Source: Burkholderia sp. HI2500
GTDB taxonomy: Bacteria; Pseudomonadota; Gammaproteobacteria; Burkholderiales; Burkholderiaceae
DNA: 64,000 nt
NCBI RefSeq assembly: GCF_002223055.1
Contig: NZ_NKFL01000006.1
Span: forward strand, 1,798,001 to 1,862,000
Direction: 5' to 3'
Part shown: in pieces, positions 28,765 to 38,273 of the stretch
Layout: each line of letters starts with the position of its first letter
Position numbering within the stretch: position 1 is the first letter of the stretch
Notes under the pieces: generated by a model
Told to the model about the DNA's origin: nothing
The model's input: the letters and a program-made list of their open reading frames with translations, nothing else
Databases searched by the model: none
Made by a program: the position numbers and the translations under genes

Positions 28765-28798
28765 AAAAACCCGCTTGGGACAATGTCTCAAGCGGGTT
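28765..28798 (-). terminator. Terminator between rpsU and yqeY
   Basis: Minus strand: AACCCGCTTG and CAAGCGGGTT enclose a loop and end in TTTTTG. It lies 123 bp after the rpsU stop and probably lets rpsU be made in excess over yqeY-dnaG, as in the E. coli macromolecular-synthesis operon. Confidence 0.82.
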
Positions 28799-28920
28799 GC
28801 TCGAATCCGGCATCGGCGGCTCGCCCGATCGGTCGCACGATCATGCTCGATCTTTCGCGATCACCTGATCGCACGGAGTCGCCGGTGCGCCGCTCAGCGA
28901 ACCGCGCGGCGCCCAATCGT

Positions 28921-29133
28921 TCAGTACAGCTTCTTCGGCAGTGTCTGGCTGCGGATGCGCTTGTAATGACGCTTCACTGCAGCAGCCTTCTTGCGCTTGC
29001 GCTCCGCGGTCGGCTTCTCGTAAAACTCCCGCGCACGAAGCTCGGTCAACAGACCATTCTTCTCGATCGTACGCTTGAAGCGACGCATTGCAACTTCGAA
29101 CGGCTCGTTCTCTTTAACGCGAATGATCGTCAT
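28921..29133 (-). CDS. rpsU: 30S ribosomal protein S21
   Basis: A 70-residue, very basic small-subunit protein that sits near the 3' end of 16S rRNA and helps initiation. The sequence [21 protein letters not shown] and the C-terminal [13 protein letters not shown] match the family end to end. It heads the cluster rpsU-yqeY-dnaG-rpoD. A TATACT-type -10 lies on the minus strand at 29178-29173, about 40 bases ahead of the start. Confidence 0.98.
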
Positions 29134-29172
29134 GATCCGACACGAATAAAGGTTTGCAGGGAAAGACTACCG

Positions 29173-29178
29173 AGTATA
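29173..29178 (-). promoter_or_regulatory. Probable -10 element of the rpsU promoter
   Basis: TATACT on the minus strand, 40 bases upstream of the rpsU ATG. The -35 region is not well conserved (TGCCTT-like at suitable distance), so only the -10 is asserted. Confidence 0.5.
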
Positions 29179-29240
29179 GCAGAGCGATTGTCTAAAGGCA
29201 CGGGGCCCGGCCCCGCCAAAACGGCGTCGCCCCAGCCCCG

Positions 29241-30461
29241 TCAGGCGCCGCGCGCATACTCCGCCGCGGCCTGTCCGGCCGCCGTGCCGGACGCCCACGC
29301 CCACTGGAAGTTGTAGCCGCCGAGCCAGCCCGTCACGTCCACCGCCTCGCCGACGAAGAACAGCCCCGGTACGCGCGCGCTCATCATCGTCGCCGACGAC
29401 AGGTCGCGCGTATCGACCCCACCCTTCGTCACTTCGGCCTTCTTATAGCCCTCGGTGCCGTTCGGCGTCAGCGTCCAGCCGGACAGCGCGTCGCCGATCT
29501 GGCGCAGCGTCTTGTCGGGCAGGTCCGCGAGCCGCGCGTCGGCCGCGACGCGATGCGTGTCGAGCCACGCATGCGCGAGGCGCGACGGCACCCAGTCGGC
29601 GAGCAGCGAACCGATCTGGCGCTTCGACGTGCGCTTCGCGTCGAGCAGGTCGGCCACCGTGTCGCGCTGCGGCAACAGATCGACGCGAATCGGGTCGCCG
29701 GGCTGCCAGTAACTCGAGATCTGCAGGATCCCGGGCCCGGACAGGCCACGATGGGTCAGCAGCAGGTCCTCGACGAATTCGCCGCCGCGCTTCTTGTCGC
29801 CGGTCGATACGCGCACCTCGAGCGATACGCCGGACAACGCCGCGAACGGCTCCCAGTCCTGCTGCGCGAACGTCAACGGCACGAGCGCGGGCCGCGTATC
29901 GATGAGCTTGTGGCCGAACTGCTTGGCGATCCGGTAACCGAAGTCGGTCGCGCCGATCTTCGGGATCGACAGGCCGCCGGTCGCGATGATCAGTGCGCGC
30001 GCACCGATCGTCCCCGCCTGCTGCGTGTCGAGCGTGAAGCCGTCGGACGGCGCGTGGCGCACCGCGTCGACGACGACGGGCCGGCGCCACGCGATACCGC
30101 CCGCGTCGCACTCGTGCTTCAGCACGTCGATGATCGCGTCGCTGCCGTGGTCGCAAAAGAGCTGGCCCTTGTGCTTTTCGTGCCAGGTCACGTGATGGCG
30201 CTTGAGCAGCCCGAGGAAGTCGCGCGGCGTATAGCGCGCCAGCGCCGAGCGCGCGAAATGCGGATTCGACGACAGATAGTTGTCGGGGCCGGCGTACAGG
30301 TTCGTGAAGTTGCAGCGGCCGCCGCCCGAGATGCGGATCTTCTCGGCGAGCCGCGGCGCGTGATCGATCAGCACGACGCGGCGGCCGAGTTGCCCGGCCA
30401 CCGCGGCGCTCATCATTCCGGCGGCGCCCGCGCCGATCACGGCGATGTCATAAGTTTCCAT
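29241..30461 (-). CDS. YhiN/BaiN-family NAD(P)/FAD-dependent oxidoreductase
   Basis: A 406-residue flavoprotein of the HI0933-like family. The N-terminal FAD-binding [17 protein letters not shown] with the downstream Asp, the [11 protein letters not shown] segment, the [23 protein letters not shown] core, and the C-terminal [22 protein letters not shown] are all characteristic. Physiological substrates are unknown for most members. It is divergent from tsaD, with 130 bp between start codons. Confidence 0.93.
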   Translation of the reverse strand: METYDIAVIGAGAAGMMSAAVAGQLGRRVVLIDHAPRLAEKIRISGGGRCNFTNLYAGPDNYLSSNPHFARSALARYTPRDFLGLLKRHHVTWHEKHKGQLFCDHGSDAIIDVLKHECDAGGIAWRRPVVVDAVRHAPSDGFTLDTQQAGTIGARALIIATGGLSIPKIGATDFGYRIAKQFGHKLIDTRPALVPLTFAQQDWEPFAALSGVSLEVRVSTGDKKRGGEFVEDLLLTHRGLSGPGILQISSYWQPGDPIRVDLLPQRDTVADLLDAKRTSKRQIGSLLADWVPSRLAHAWLDTHRVAADARLADLPDKTLRQIGDALSGWTLTPNGTEGYKKAEVTKGGVDTRDLSSATMMSARVPGLFFVGEAVDVTGWLGGYNFQWAWASGTAAGQAAAEYARGA

Positions 30462-30524
30462 GGCGCGGATTGTACCTGCCCGGCATCCGGCCCGGGCCGC
30501 TGCCAGCGGGGGCAGGCCCTCGCC

Positions 30525-30533
30525 TGCTATACT
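30525..30533 (+). promoter_or_regulatory. Extended -10 promoter element for tsaD
   Basis: TGCTATACT at 30525-30533 is an extended -10 (TGn plus TATACT), about 55 bp upstream of the tsaD ATG. No good -35 is seen, which the extended -10 would tolerate. Confidence 0.55.
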
Positions 30534-30591
30534 TTCCGGTTACGTTGACCTTCCTGCGGCGCGCCCGATACGGCGTGCCCTGCCCGTACCC

Positions 30592-31632
30592 ATGCTCGTT
30601 CTCGGCATCGAAAGCTCCTGTGACGAAACCGGCCTCGCGCTCTACGACACGCAGCGCGGCCTGCTCGCGCACGCGCTCCACTCGCAGATCGCCATGCACC
30701 GCGAATACGGCGGCGTCGTGCCCGAGCTCGCATCGCGCGACCACATCCGCCGCGCGCTGCCGCTGCTCGAGGAAGTGATGGCGCAAAGCGGCACGCGCCG
30801 CGACGACATCGACGCGATCGCGTTCACGCAGGGCCCCGGCCTCGCCGGCGCGCTGCTGGTCGGCGCGAGCATCGCGAATGCGCTCGCGCTCGCCTGGAAC
30901 AAGCCGACCGTCGGCATCCACCACCTCGAAGGCCACCTGCTGTCGCCGCTGCTCGTCGACCAGCCGCCGCCGTTCCCGTTCGTCGCGCTGCTGGTGTCCG
31001 GCGGCCACACGCAGCTGATGCGCGTGACCGACGTCGGCGTGTACGAGACGCTCGGCGAAACGCTCGACGACGCGGCCGGCGAAGCATTCGACAAGACGGC
31101 CAAGCTGATCGGCCTTGGCTACCCCGGCGGCCCGGAAGTGTCGAAGCTCGCCGAAACCGGCACGCCGGGTGCGGTCGTGCTGCCGCGCCCGATGCTGCAC
31201 TCTGGCGACCTCGACTTCAGCTTCAGCGGCCTGAAGACGGCCGTACTCACGCAGATGAAGAAGTTCGAAGCGGCGAAGCTCGAAGGTGAAGCACTCGAAC
31301 GCGCGAAGGCCGACCTCGCGCGCGGCTTCGTCGACGCGGCCGTCGACGTGCTCGTCGCCAAGTCGCTCGCCGCGCTGAAGAAGACGAAGCTCAAGCGCCT
31401 CGTGGTCGCAGGCGGGGTCGGCGCGAACCGCCAGCTTCGCGCCGCGCTGTCGGCCGCGGCAGCCAAGCGCGGCTTCGACGTGCACTACCCCGATCTCGCG
31501 CTTTGCACCGACAACGGCGCGATGATCGCGCTGGCAGGCGCGTTGCGGCTCGGCCGCTGGCCCGAGCAGGCGAATGCCGACTACGCATTCACGGTGAAGC
31601 CGCGCTGGGATCTCGCGTCGCTCGCGCGCTGA
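30592..31632 (+). CDS. tsaD: tRNA N6-adenosine threonylcarbamoyltransferase TsaD
   Basis: Attaches threonylcarbamoyl to A37 of tRNAs reading ANN codons, working with TsaB, TsaC and TsaE. The 346-residue protein starts at [16 protein letters not shown]; an upstream in-frame extension is rejected because this is the universal N-terminus. ASKHA-fold landmarks: metal-binding histidines in GIHHLEGH (about residues 111 and 115), [24 protein letters not shown], and the C-terminal [12 protein letters not shown] and CTDNGAMIA. Divergent tsaD next to rpsU-dnaG-rpoD is the classic arrangement. A terminator follows. Confidence 0.98.
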   Translation: MLVLGIESSCDETGLALYDTQRGLLAHALHSQIAMHREYGGVVPELASRDHIRRALPLLEEVMAQSGTRRDDIDAIAFTQGPGLAGALLVGASIANALALAWNKPTVGIHHLEGHLLSPLLVDQPPPFPFVALLVSGGHTQLMRVTDVGVYETLGETLDDAAGEAFDKTAKLIGLGYPGGPEVSKLAETGTPGAVVLPRPMLHSGDLDFSFSGLKTAVLTQMKKFEAAKLEGEALERAKADLARGFVDAAVDVLVAKSLAALKKTKLKRLVVAGGVGANRQLRAALSAAAAKRGFDVHYPDLALCTDNGAMIALAGALRLGRWPEQANADYAFTVKPRWDLASLAR

Positions 31633-31674
31633 GCCGCGCCGCGCACGCGACGCAACGCCGCACCGGCAAACAGG

Positions 31675-31705
31675 AAGGCCGCTCAATTTTGAGCGGCCTT
31701 TCTTC
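31675..31705 (+). terminator. Terminator after tsaD
   Basis: GGCCGCTCAA and TTGAGCGGCC form a 10-bp stem with a short loop, followed by TTTCTT, 43 bp past the tsaD stop. The convergent folE2 ends 26 bp further, and the A-rich left flank may serve it too. Confidence 0.85.
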
Positions 31706-31730
31706 ATCGACGCGACAAAACGCCGCGGCG

Positions 31731-32540
31731 TTATGCAGCCAGTCGCTTGTCGCGTTCGATCAGCGCATACGCGCTGTGATTGTGGATCGACTCGAAGTTC
31801 TCGGCTTCGAGCACGTATGCCACCACACGCTCGTCCGCATCGAGACGCTGCGCGACGTCACGCACGAGATCCTCGACGAACTTCGGGTTCTCGTAAGCGC
31901 GCTCGGTGACGAACTTCTCGTCCGGACGCTTCAGCAGGCCCCACAGCTCGCACGACGCCTCTTCCTCGGCGATGCGGATCAGCGCCTCGACCGGCAGATC
32001 GGCCGCGAGCTCCGCGTCGATCGTCACGTGCGAACGCTGGTTGTGCGCGCCGTACTGCGAGATCTTCTTCGAGCACGGGCACAGGCTCGTCACGGGCACG
32101 AGCACCTTCAGGAACAGGCGCGTATCGCCGTTGCGGCTTTCGCCCGCGAGCGTCACTTCATAATCGAGCAGGCTCTGCACGCCCGACACCGGCGCCGTCT
32201 TGTTCACGAAGTACGGGAACGTGACTTCGATGCGACCGGCTTCGGCTTCCAGCTTCTCGAGCATCGATGCGAGCATCGCGCGAAAACGCTCGACCGTCAG
32301 CGGTGCACGGTTCTCTTCGAGCAGCGCGACGAAGCGCGACATGTGCGTGCCCTTCTGGTCGGCCGGCAGGCGGACATCGAGGTTCCAGACACCGACGGTC
32401 GGCTGCACGTCGCCGCTTTCGGTGCACACCGTCAACGGATGCCGGACCGCCTTCACGCCCACACGCTGAATCGGAATCTGGCGGGTATCCACCGTGCTCT
32501 GCACGTCGGGCATCACGAAGGCGGGATTCATCTGGTTCAT
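31731..32540 (-). CDS. folE2: GTP cyclohydrolase I type 2 (FolE2)
   Basis: Converts GTP to dihydroneopterin triphosphate, the first step to folate and also used for queuosine precursors. The 269-residue frame starts at MNQMNPAF with AAGGATTG ahead; the longer Arg-rich extension to 32591 is rejected. Family residues include the metal-site Cys within [21 protein letters not shown] and the conserved Glu in [34 protein letters not shown]. FolE2 works with metals other than zinc and is often induced under zinc limitation. I see no clear Zur site. Confidence 0.97.
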   Translation of the reverse strand: MNQMNPAFVMPDVQSTVDTRQIPIQRVGVKAVRHPLTVCTESGDVQPTVGVWNLDVRLPADQKGTHMSRFVALLEENRAPLTVERFRAMLASMLEKLEAEAGRIEVTFPYFVNKTAPVSGVQSLLDYEVTLAGESRNGDTRLFLKVLVPVTSLCPCSKKISQYGAHNQRSHVTIDAELAADLPVEALIRIAEEEASCELWGLLKRPDEKFVTERAYENPKFVEDLVRDVAQRLDADERVVAYVLEAENFESIHNHSAYALIERDKRLAA

Positions 32541-32603
32541 CTTGTTCAATCCTTGTAAGCCGCGCGTTCGACGACGCGCACGCCGCGTCACGCGGCAGCC
32601 GGA

Positions 32604-32635
32604 AAAGCAACATGGGCCCGCAGGCCCATGTTTTC
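32604..32635 (-). terminator. Terminator after dxs
   Basis: Minus strand: AACATGGGCC/GGCCCATGTT with loop TGCG, extended by a GGAAAA/TTTTCC flank giving a short T-run. It separates the isoprenoid operon from folE2. Confidence 0.7.
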
Positions 32636-32694
32636 CGCATCAATGAAGACCGGTTGCGCCAGTCGCACCGACACCGCCCGCGGGCGGCGCCAGC

Positions 32695-34599
32695 TTATGC
32701 GACGCGCTTCGCCTGACCGGCGACGTCGGCCGCCGGATTCAGAAAGCGTTCGCGAATCGATTTCGCGATACCCGCGCCGTCGAGACCGCATTGCGACAGC
32801 AGCTTCGCGGGGTCGCCGTGATCGACGAACAGGTCAGGGAGGCCCAATTGTAGTACGGGTCGGATAACCCCACTCTCCATCAGGGCTTCCACGCAGGCCG
32901 AGCCCGCGCCACCCATCACGCAGCCTTCCTCGACCGTGACGAGGTAGTCATGCGTCTCGGCGAGTTCGCGCACGAGCGCCGCATCGATCGGCTTCACGAA
33001 GCGCATGTTCGCGACGGTTGCGTCGAGCTCCTCGGCCGCGGCGAGCGACGGCGCGACCATCGTGCCGAACGCGAGGATCGCGACGCGCTTGCCTTCCGGC
33101 TGCGACGTCTGGCGACGCACTTCACCCTTGCCGAGCGGGATCTCGGTGAATTCCTTCACCGTCGGCACGCCCGTGCCCGCGCCGCGCGGATAGCGCACTG
33201 CGGTCGGGTTCGGCTGCTGCAGCGCCGTGTGCAGCATCTGGCGGCATTCGTTCTCGTCGGACGCAGCCATGATCGTCATGTTCGGGATGCAGCGCATGAA
33301 CGCGAGATCGTACGCGCCCGCGTGCGTCGCACCGTCCGCGCCGACGAGGCCCGCGCGGTCGATCGCGAACACGACCGGCAGGTTCTGCAGCGCGACGTCG
33401 TGGATCAGCTGGTCGTATGCACGCTGCAGGAACGTCGAGTAGATCGCGACGACCGGCTTGAGGCCTTCGGTTGCCATGCCGCCCGCGAACGTCACCGCGT
33501 GCTGCTCGGCGATGCCGACGTCGTAGTAGCGATCCTTGAAGCGCTTCTCGAACTCGACCATGCCCGAGCCTTCGCGCATCGCGGGCGTGATGCCGACGAC
33601 GCGCGTATCGCGCTCGGCTTCGTCGCACAGCCACTCGCCGAACACCTGCGTGTACGTCTTCTTCGCGGGCGTGGTCGACGGCTTGATGCCTTCGGCCGGG
33701 TTGAACTTGCCGGGGCCGTGGTAGAGCACGGGATCGGCTTCGGCGAGCTTGTAGCCCTGGCCTTTCTTCGTCACCACGTGCAGGAACTGCGGGCCGCGCA
33801 GTTCGCGGATGTTCTGCAGCGTCGGGATCAGCGAATCGAGATCGTGACCGTCGATCGGGCCGATGTAGTTGAAGCCGAACTCCTCGAACAGGGTAGCCGG
33901 CACGACCATGCCCTTCGCGTGCTCTTCGAGCTTGCGGGCAAGTTCGAGCACCGGCGGCGCAACGCTCAGCACGCGCTCGACGCCTGCGCGCGCAGCCGCA
34001 TAGAAGCGGCCCGACATCAGGCGTGCGAGATGGCGATTCAGCGCGCCGACCGGCGGCGAGATCGACATGTCGTTGTCGTTCAGGATCACGAGCACTTTCG
34101 CATCTTCCGACACGCCCGCGTTGTTCATCGCCTCGAACGCCATGCCGGCCGTCATCGCGCCGTCGCCGATCACGGCGATCGAGAAGCGGTCATCGCCGTT
34201 CAGCTGACTGCCGATCGCCATGCCGAGCGCGGCCGAGATCGACGTGCTCGAGTGCGCGGTGCCGAACGTGTCGTATTCGGACTCGCTGCGGCGCGGGAAG
34301 CCCGAGATGCCGTCCTGCTGGCGCAGCGAATGCATCTGGTCGCGGCGCCCCGTCAGGATCTTGTGCGGGTAGGTCTGGTGGCCCACGTCCCAGACGATCC
34401 GATCGTTCGGCGTGTTGAACACGTAGTGCAACGCGATCGTCAGCTCGACCGTCCCGAGGTTGGACGACAAATGGCCGCCCGTCTTCGACACGCTGTCGAG
34501 CACGAACGCGCGCAGTTCATCCGCGAGCGGTTGAAGTTGGCGACGATCGAGGCGGCGCAAATCCGCCGGGTCGTCGATGGTTTTCAGCAAGTCGTACAT
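32695..34599 (-). CDS. dxs: 1-deoxy-D-xylulose-5-phosphate synthase
   Basis: Thiamine-diphosphate enzyme condensing pyruvate and glyceraldehyde-3-phosphate, the first step of the MEP isoprenoid pathway and a source for thiamine and pyridoxal. The 634-residue protein begins at [11 protein letters not shown] with GGAACG ahead. Conserved features: [17 protein letters not shown], the ThDP motif [18 protein letters not shown] followed by [13 protein letters not shown], the catalytic-site [15 protein letters not shown] and the C-terminal transketolase domain. It is last in xseB-ispA-dxs, 81 bp after ispA. Confidence 0.98.
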   Translation of the reverse strand: MYDLLKTIDDPADLRRLDRRQLQPLADELRAFVLDSVSKTGGHLSSNLGTVELTIALHYVFNTPNDRIVWDVGHQTYPHKILTGRRDQMHSLRQQDGISGFPRRSESEYDTFGTAHSSTSISAALGMAIGSQLNGDDRFSIAVIGDGAMTAGMAFEAMNNAGVSEDAKVLVILNDNDMSISPPVGALNRHLARLMSGRFYAAARAGVERVLSVAPPVLELARKLEEHAKGMVVPATLFEEFGFNYIGPIDGHDLDSLIPTLQNIRELRGPQFLHVVTKKGQGYKLAEADPVLYHGPGKFNPAEGIKPSTTPAKKTYTQVFGEWLCDEAERDTRVVGITPAMREGSGMVEFEKRFKDRYYDVGIAEQHAVTFAGGMATEGLKPVVAIYSTFLQRAYDQLIHDVALQNLPVVFAIDRAGLVGADGATHAGAYDLAFMRCIPNMTIMAASDENECRQMLHTALQQPNPTAVRYPRGAGTGVPTVKEFTEIPLGKGEVRRQTSQPEGKRVAILAFGTMVAPSLAAAEELDATVANMRFVKPIDAALVRELAETHDYLVTVEEGCVMGGAGSACVEALMESGVIRPVLQLGLPDLFVDHGDPAKLLSQCGLDGAGIAKSIRERFLNPAADVAGQAKRVA

Positions 34600-34680
34600 C
34601 GTCGTTCCATTGTAGGAAATCAAACGCGCCCGCATTCTGATGCACGCACCGTAGCATGTGCGCGGCGGCGGGCTTTCGCG

Positions 34681-35565
34681 TCAGCTGACCCGGTTCACTA
34701 CCAGGTCGGCAAGTTCGGCCAGACGCTGTGCGCGCGCGCCGAACGGTTTCAGCGCGTCGTGCGCTTCGGCGCGCAGTTGTGCTGCGAGCTCGCGCGACGC
34801 GTCGAGGCCGAGGATCGATACATAGGTCGGCTTGTCATTCGCCGCATCCTTGCCGGCCGTCTTGCCGAGCGTCGCCGAATCGGTCGTGACGTCGAGAATG
34901 TCGTCGACGACCTGGAAGGCCAGACCCACGGCCCCCGCGTATACGTCGAGCGCCGCCATCGTTTCCGCGGACGGCGTCTCGCCGGCCAGCGCGCCCATCC
35001 GCACGGCCGCGCGCAGCAGTGCGCCCGTCTTCTTCCGGTGCATCGTCTCGAGCTGCTCGAGCGTCAGCTTGAGGCCGACGCTCGCCAGGTCGATCGCCTG
35101 CCCGCCGGCCATGCCGATCGAGCCGCTTGCGAGCGCCAGCTCGCGCACGAGCGCGGCCTGCTGCGCCGGCGACAGCGCGGCGGCATCGGTCAGCGCAACG
35201 AACGCCTGCGATTGCAGCGCGTCACCGACCAGCAGTGCCGTCGGCTCGTCGTACTGCACGTGCACGGTCGGCTTGCCGCGACGCAGCGCATCGTCGTCCA
35301 TGCACGGCATGTCGTCGTGCACGAGCGAGTAGACGTGGATCATCTCCAGTGCCGCCGCCGCCGCGTTGCGGGCCGCTTCGGTCGCGCCGGTCAGTTCGCC
35401 TGCTGCATGGCACAGCAGCGGGCGAACGCGTTTGCCGCCGCCGAGGACCGCATAGCGCATCGCCTCGTGGAGTTTCTCCGGCACCGCGGTTTCAGCGGGC
35501 AAATAGTGGCCGAGTGCGTCCTCGACACGGTCAAGCACGGACCGCATCCATTGTTCGAATGTCAT
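34681..35565 (-). CDS. ispA: Farnesyl diphosphate synthase (polyprenyl synthetase)
   Basis: Chain-elongates dimethylallyl/geranyl diphosphate with isopentenyl diphosphate to farnesyl diphosphate. The 294-residue protein starts at MTFEQWMRSVLD (ATG at 35565), overlapping the xseB stop by 4 bp. It carries GGKRVRPLL, the first Asp-rich motif DDMPCMDDDALRRGKPTVH, GGQAIDL, KKTGALL and the second Asp-rich motif in FQVVDDILDVT. It sits between xseB and dxs in the standard isoprenoid operon. Confidence 0.97.
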   Translation of the reverse strand: MTFEQWMRSVLDRVEDALGHYLPAETAVPEKLHEAMRYAVLGGGKRVRPLLCHAAGELTGATEAARNAAAAALEMIHVYSLVHDDMPCMDDDALRRGKPTVHVQYDEPTALLVGDALQSQAFVALTDAAALSPAQQAALVRELALASGSIGMAGGQAIDLASVGLKLTLEQLETMHRKKTGALLRAAVRMGALAGETPSAETMAALDVYAGAVGLAFQVVDDILDVTTDSATLGKTAGKDAANDKPTYVSILGLDASRELAAQLRAEAHDALKPFGARAQRLAELADLVVNRVS

Positions 35566-35855
35566 AGATCGTCGTCTTCGCCGTCCGTGGCGGCCGTTCC
35601 GGACGAAAGCGGCTTCAGCGTCGCGCCGTCGAGCACGCGAACCTGCTGCTCCACTTTCTCGAGCTGCTGTTGGCAAAACGCAACGAGGGTCGCACCGCGG
35701 CGATACGCCGTCAGTGAATCCTCGAGGCTCAACGCGCCGCCTTCCATCCGGGCAACCAGCGTCTCGAGTTCCGCGAGCGCCGTTTCGTAATTGTCCGGCA
35801 ACGGTTCGGTACCATTGCCGGGCGGCGTGGCGCCTGGGGATGCGGTTTTCGCCAT
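35562..35855 (-). CDS. xseB: Exodeoxyribonuclease VII small subunit
   Basis: Small helical subunit (97 residues) that binds XseA to form exonuclease VII, a single-strand DNA nuclease. The family core is NYETALAELETLVARMEGGALSLEDSLTAYRRGATLVAFCQQQLEKVEQQVRVL. I use the ATG at 35855 (MAKTASPG) rather than the in-frame TTG at 35870; neither has a strong ribosome-binding site. The stop overlaps the ispA start (ATGA), so the two are coupled. The xseA gene is not in this window. Confidence 0.95.
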   Translation of the reverse strand: MAKTASPGATPPGNGTEPLPDNYETALAELETLVARMEGGALSLEDSLTAYRRGATLVAFCQQQLEKVEQQVRVLDGATLKPLSSGTAATDGEDDDL

Positions 35856-36047
35856 GGACGAGGGTGTCAAATTTCAAAACAAGTCGGACATTCTACGGCA
35901 AAAGAGAATTTTCCGACCTGCCGTCGTGGCACCCGGGTACATCTTCCGGCCCCACCTTCGACACACATTGTGCGCCTTCCGATTGTCGCCCGACAAAAAA
36001 TTGACACAAATCAGGCACTTAATCCTAGCCTTGCGAGGCGAACCGGG

Positions 36048-36053
36048 TATAAT
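36048..36053 (+). promoter_or_regulatory. TATAAT -10 element upstream of the Rieske oxygenase gene
   Basis: A perfect TATAAT in GGGTATAATTCC, 73 bp ahead of the start. The expected -35 position (about 36025-36030) is poor. A TTGACA at 36001-36006 is too far away to pair with it. Confidence 0.5.
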
Positions 36054-36125
36054 TCCCCGTTTCCCTAAATCGATTTTTCGATGGTTGGGTTGTTCACTGC
36101 TTTCACGCTAACACCGGGAGTGGGA

Positions 36126-37232
36126 ATGTCCAATCTGAGCGATGCGCTTCAGTTGAAGTCGGCTCACAGCCAGCTTCCAGTCACTGCATATTTCGATGAG
36201 GCGTTGCTCCAGCGCGAGATCGAAACCCTCTTCAAGAAAGGACCTCGTTACGTCGGGCACGAATTGATGGTGCCCGAGGCGGGGGATTATTTTGCGCTGC
36301 CGTCCGAGCAGGAAGGCCGCGTGCTGGTTCGCAACCAGGCGAACCAGATCGAACTGCTGTCGAACGTGTGCCGCCACCGGCAGGCGATCATGCTCAATGG
36401 GCGCGGCCACACGCAGAACATCGTGTGCCCGCTGCACCGCTGGACCTACGATCTGGAAGGCGAGTTGCTCGGCGCACCGCACTTCCCCGACAAGCCGTGC
36501 CTGAACCTCGGCAAGAGCCCGCTGCAGAACTGGCAGGGGCTGCTGTTCGAGGCCGAGGGCCGGAATGTCGCGCGCGACCTCGCCAATCTCGGCACGAAGC
36601 ATCACTTCGACTTCTCCGAGTACCTCTTCGATCACGTCGAAGTGCACGAGTGCGATTACAACTGGAAGACGTTCATCGAGGTCTACCTCGAGGATTACCA
36701 CGTCGTCCCGTTCCACCCGGGCCTCGGCAGCTTCGTGTCGTGCGACGACCTCAAGTGGGAGTTCGGCGACTGGTACAGCGTGCAGACGGTCGGCGTGCAC
36801 AACGCGCTCGCGAAACCGGGCAGCGCGACTTACCAGAAATGGCACGAGCAGGTGCTGAAGTTCCGCAACGGCGTGCCGCCGGAGTTCGGCGCGATCTGGA
36901 TGGTCTACTACCCGGGCCTGATGATCGAGTGGTATCCGCACGTGCTCGTCGTATCGTGGCTGATTCCGCGAGGCCCGCAAAAGACGACCAACATCGTCGA
37001 GTTCTATTACCCCGAGGAAATCGCGCTGTTCGAACGCGAGTTCGTCGAGGCCGAACGCGCCGCCTACATGGAAACGGCCGTCGAGGACGACGAGATCGCG
37101 ATGCGGATGGACGCAGGCCGCCATGCACTGATGGCACGCGGCGAGTCGCAGGTCGGTCCGTACCAGAGCCCGATGGAAGATGGCATGCAGCACTTCCACG
37201 AGTTCCTGCGCCGCCACCTCGGCGACATCTGA
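36126..37232 (+). CDS. Rieske non-haem iron oxygenase, alpha-subunit type
   Basis: A 368-residue ring-hydroxylating-oxygenase-like protein starting at MSNLSDALQL with GGGAGTGGGA ahead. The Rieske [2Fe-2S] ligands are clear: Cys82 and His84 in CRHRQ, Cys101 and His104 in CPLHRW. The C-terminal catalytic domain carries the mononuclear-iron histidines in EDYHVVPFHPG. No beta subunit, ferredoxin or reductase gene is adjacent, so electrons must come from elsewhere. The substrate is unknown; similar single genes are widespread in Burkholderia and may act on quaternary amines or aromatics. Confidence 0.9.
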   Translation: MSNLSDALQLKSAHSQLPVTAYFDEALLQREIETLFKKGPRYVGHELMVPEAGDYFALPSEQEGRVLVRNQANQIELLSNVCRHRQAIMLNGRGHTQNIVCPLHRWTYDLEGELLGAPHFPDKPCLNLGKSPLQNWQGLLFEAEGRNVARDLANLGTKHHFDFSEYLFDHVEVHECDYNWKTFIEVYLEDYHVVPFHPGLGSFVSCDDLKWEFGDWYSVQTVGVHNALAKPGSATYQKWHEQVLKFRNGVPPEFGAIWMVYYPGLMIEWYPHVLVVSWLIPRGPQKTTNIVEFYYPEEIALFEREFVEAERAAYMETAVEDDEIAMRMDAGRHALMARGESQVGPYQSPMEDGMQHFHEFLRRHLGDI

Positions 37233-37276
37233 TAACTGGTGCGGCGCTTTGACGCCGCACGGTATCCGGCAGACGA

Positions 37277-37304
37277 AAAGACGGGCTTCGGCCCGTCTTT
37301 TTTT
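37277..37304 (+). terminator. Terminator after the Rieske oxygenase gene
   Basis: AAGACGGGC-TTCG-GCCCGTCTT hairpin with a UUCG tetraloop and a run of seven T, 45 bp past the stop. Confidence 0.93.
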
Positions 37305-37349
37305 GTTTAGACTTGGAATGTCAGGCCATTCGCACTCCAGGGAGCCGTC

Positions 37350-38219
37350 ATGCCACACACTCACTACACCACGCTCATCTCCGCCGCCAATCTCGCCGAG
37401 CGCCTGGCGGCGGCGCCCGGCAGCGTCGCGCTGTTCGACTGCCGCTTCGATCTCGTCGATCCCGCCGCCGGCGAAGCCGCGTATGCGGCCGGCCATATCC
37501 CCGGCGCCCAGTATCTCCATCTCGACCGCGACCTGTCGGGCCGCAAGACGGGCACCAACGGCCGCCATCCGCTGCCGACCCGCGACGCACTCGCCACGCT
37601 GCTCGCGAGCCGCGGCCTCAAGCAAGGCCAGCAGGTCGTCGCGTACGACGCACAAGGCGGCGCCTATGCGGCGCGCCTGTGGTGGCTGCTGCGCTGGCTC
37701 GGGCATGATTCGGTTGCCGTGCTCGACGGCGGCCTGCAGGCCTGGGAAGCAGCCGGCCAGCCGCTGACGGCCGACGTACCGCACCCGCCAGCCGGTGATT
37801 TCCGTGCGGCCGCGCCGCTCGAATCGACAGTCGACGCGGCGGCCGTGCTCGCCAACGTGAACGCACCCACGCGTGTCGTGATCGATGCGCGCGCACCCGA
37901 TCGCTACCGCGGCGAAAACGAAACGATCGATCGTGTGGGCGGCCACATCCCCGGCGCGCGCAACCGCTTCTTCAAGGACAACCTGACCGCCGACGGCCGC
38001 TTCAAGACCGGCCATGAACTGCGCGAGGCGTTTTCCGCCGTGCTGGCGGGCACCGAACCGAATCGCGTGATCCTGCAATGCGGCTCCGGTGTCACCGCAT
38101 GCCACAACGCACTGGCGCTGGAAGTTGCGGGCCTGCACGGCGCATCGCTGTATCCGGGCTCGTGGAGCGAGTGGAGCGCGGACCCGTCGCGGCCGATCGC
38201 AACCGGCCCGACGCCGTAA
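37350..38219 (+). CDS. Sulfurtransferase with two rhodanese domains (SseA/TST-type)
   Basis: A 289-residue enzyme that moves sulfane sulfur from 3-mercaptopyruvate or thiosulfate to a thiophilic acceptor. The inactive N-terminal rhodanese domain (FDCRFDLVDPAAGEAAYAAGHIPGAQYLHLDRDLSG) is followed by the active C-terminal domain, whose catalytic Cys lies in QCGSGVTACHNALAL. The CGSGVTA loop is of the mercaptopyruvate sulfurtransferase type. Short 24-bp stem (38245-38268) lies between it and the convergent next gene. Confidence 0.93.
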   Translation: MPHTHYTTLISAANLAERLAAAPGSVALFDCRFDLVDPAAGEAAYAAGHIPGAQYLHLDRDLSGRKTGTNGRHPLPTRDALATLLASRGLKQGQQVVAYDAQGGAYAARLWWLLRWLGHDSVAVLDGGLQAWEAAGQPLTADVPHPPAGDFRAAAPLESTVDAAAVLANVNAPTRVVIDARAPDRYRGENETIDRVGGHIPGARNRFFKDNLTADGRFKTGHELREAFSAVLAGTEPNRVILQCGSGVTACHNALALEVAGLHGASLYPGSWSEWSADPSRPIATGPTP

Positions 38220-38244
38220 GCGCCGGCGCGGCGCAGTCACAACG

Positions 38245-38268
38245 AAGCGGCGGCCCATGCCGCCGCTT
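38245..38268. terminator. Hairpin between convergent sulfurtransferase and DLH genes
   Basis: AAGCGGCGG and CCGCCGCTT form a 9-bp stem with a six-base loop, midway between two convergent stop codons. There is no real T-run on either side, so termination efficiency is uncertain. Confidence 0.5.
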
Positions 38269-38273
38269 GCCGT

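Noticed and set aside
32950..35790. A 946-codon open frame on the plus strand across dxs, ispA and xseB
   Set aside because: It is wholly antisense to three well-conserved genes and its translation is Arg/His/Asp/Leu-rich shadow sequence from GC-biased codons; no domain is recognisable.
36001..36006. TTGACA as -35 of the Rieske gene promoter
   Set aside because: It is 41 bp from the TATAAT, far beyond the usual spacing.
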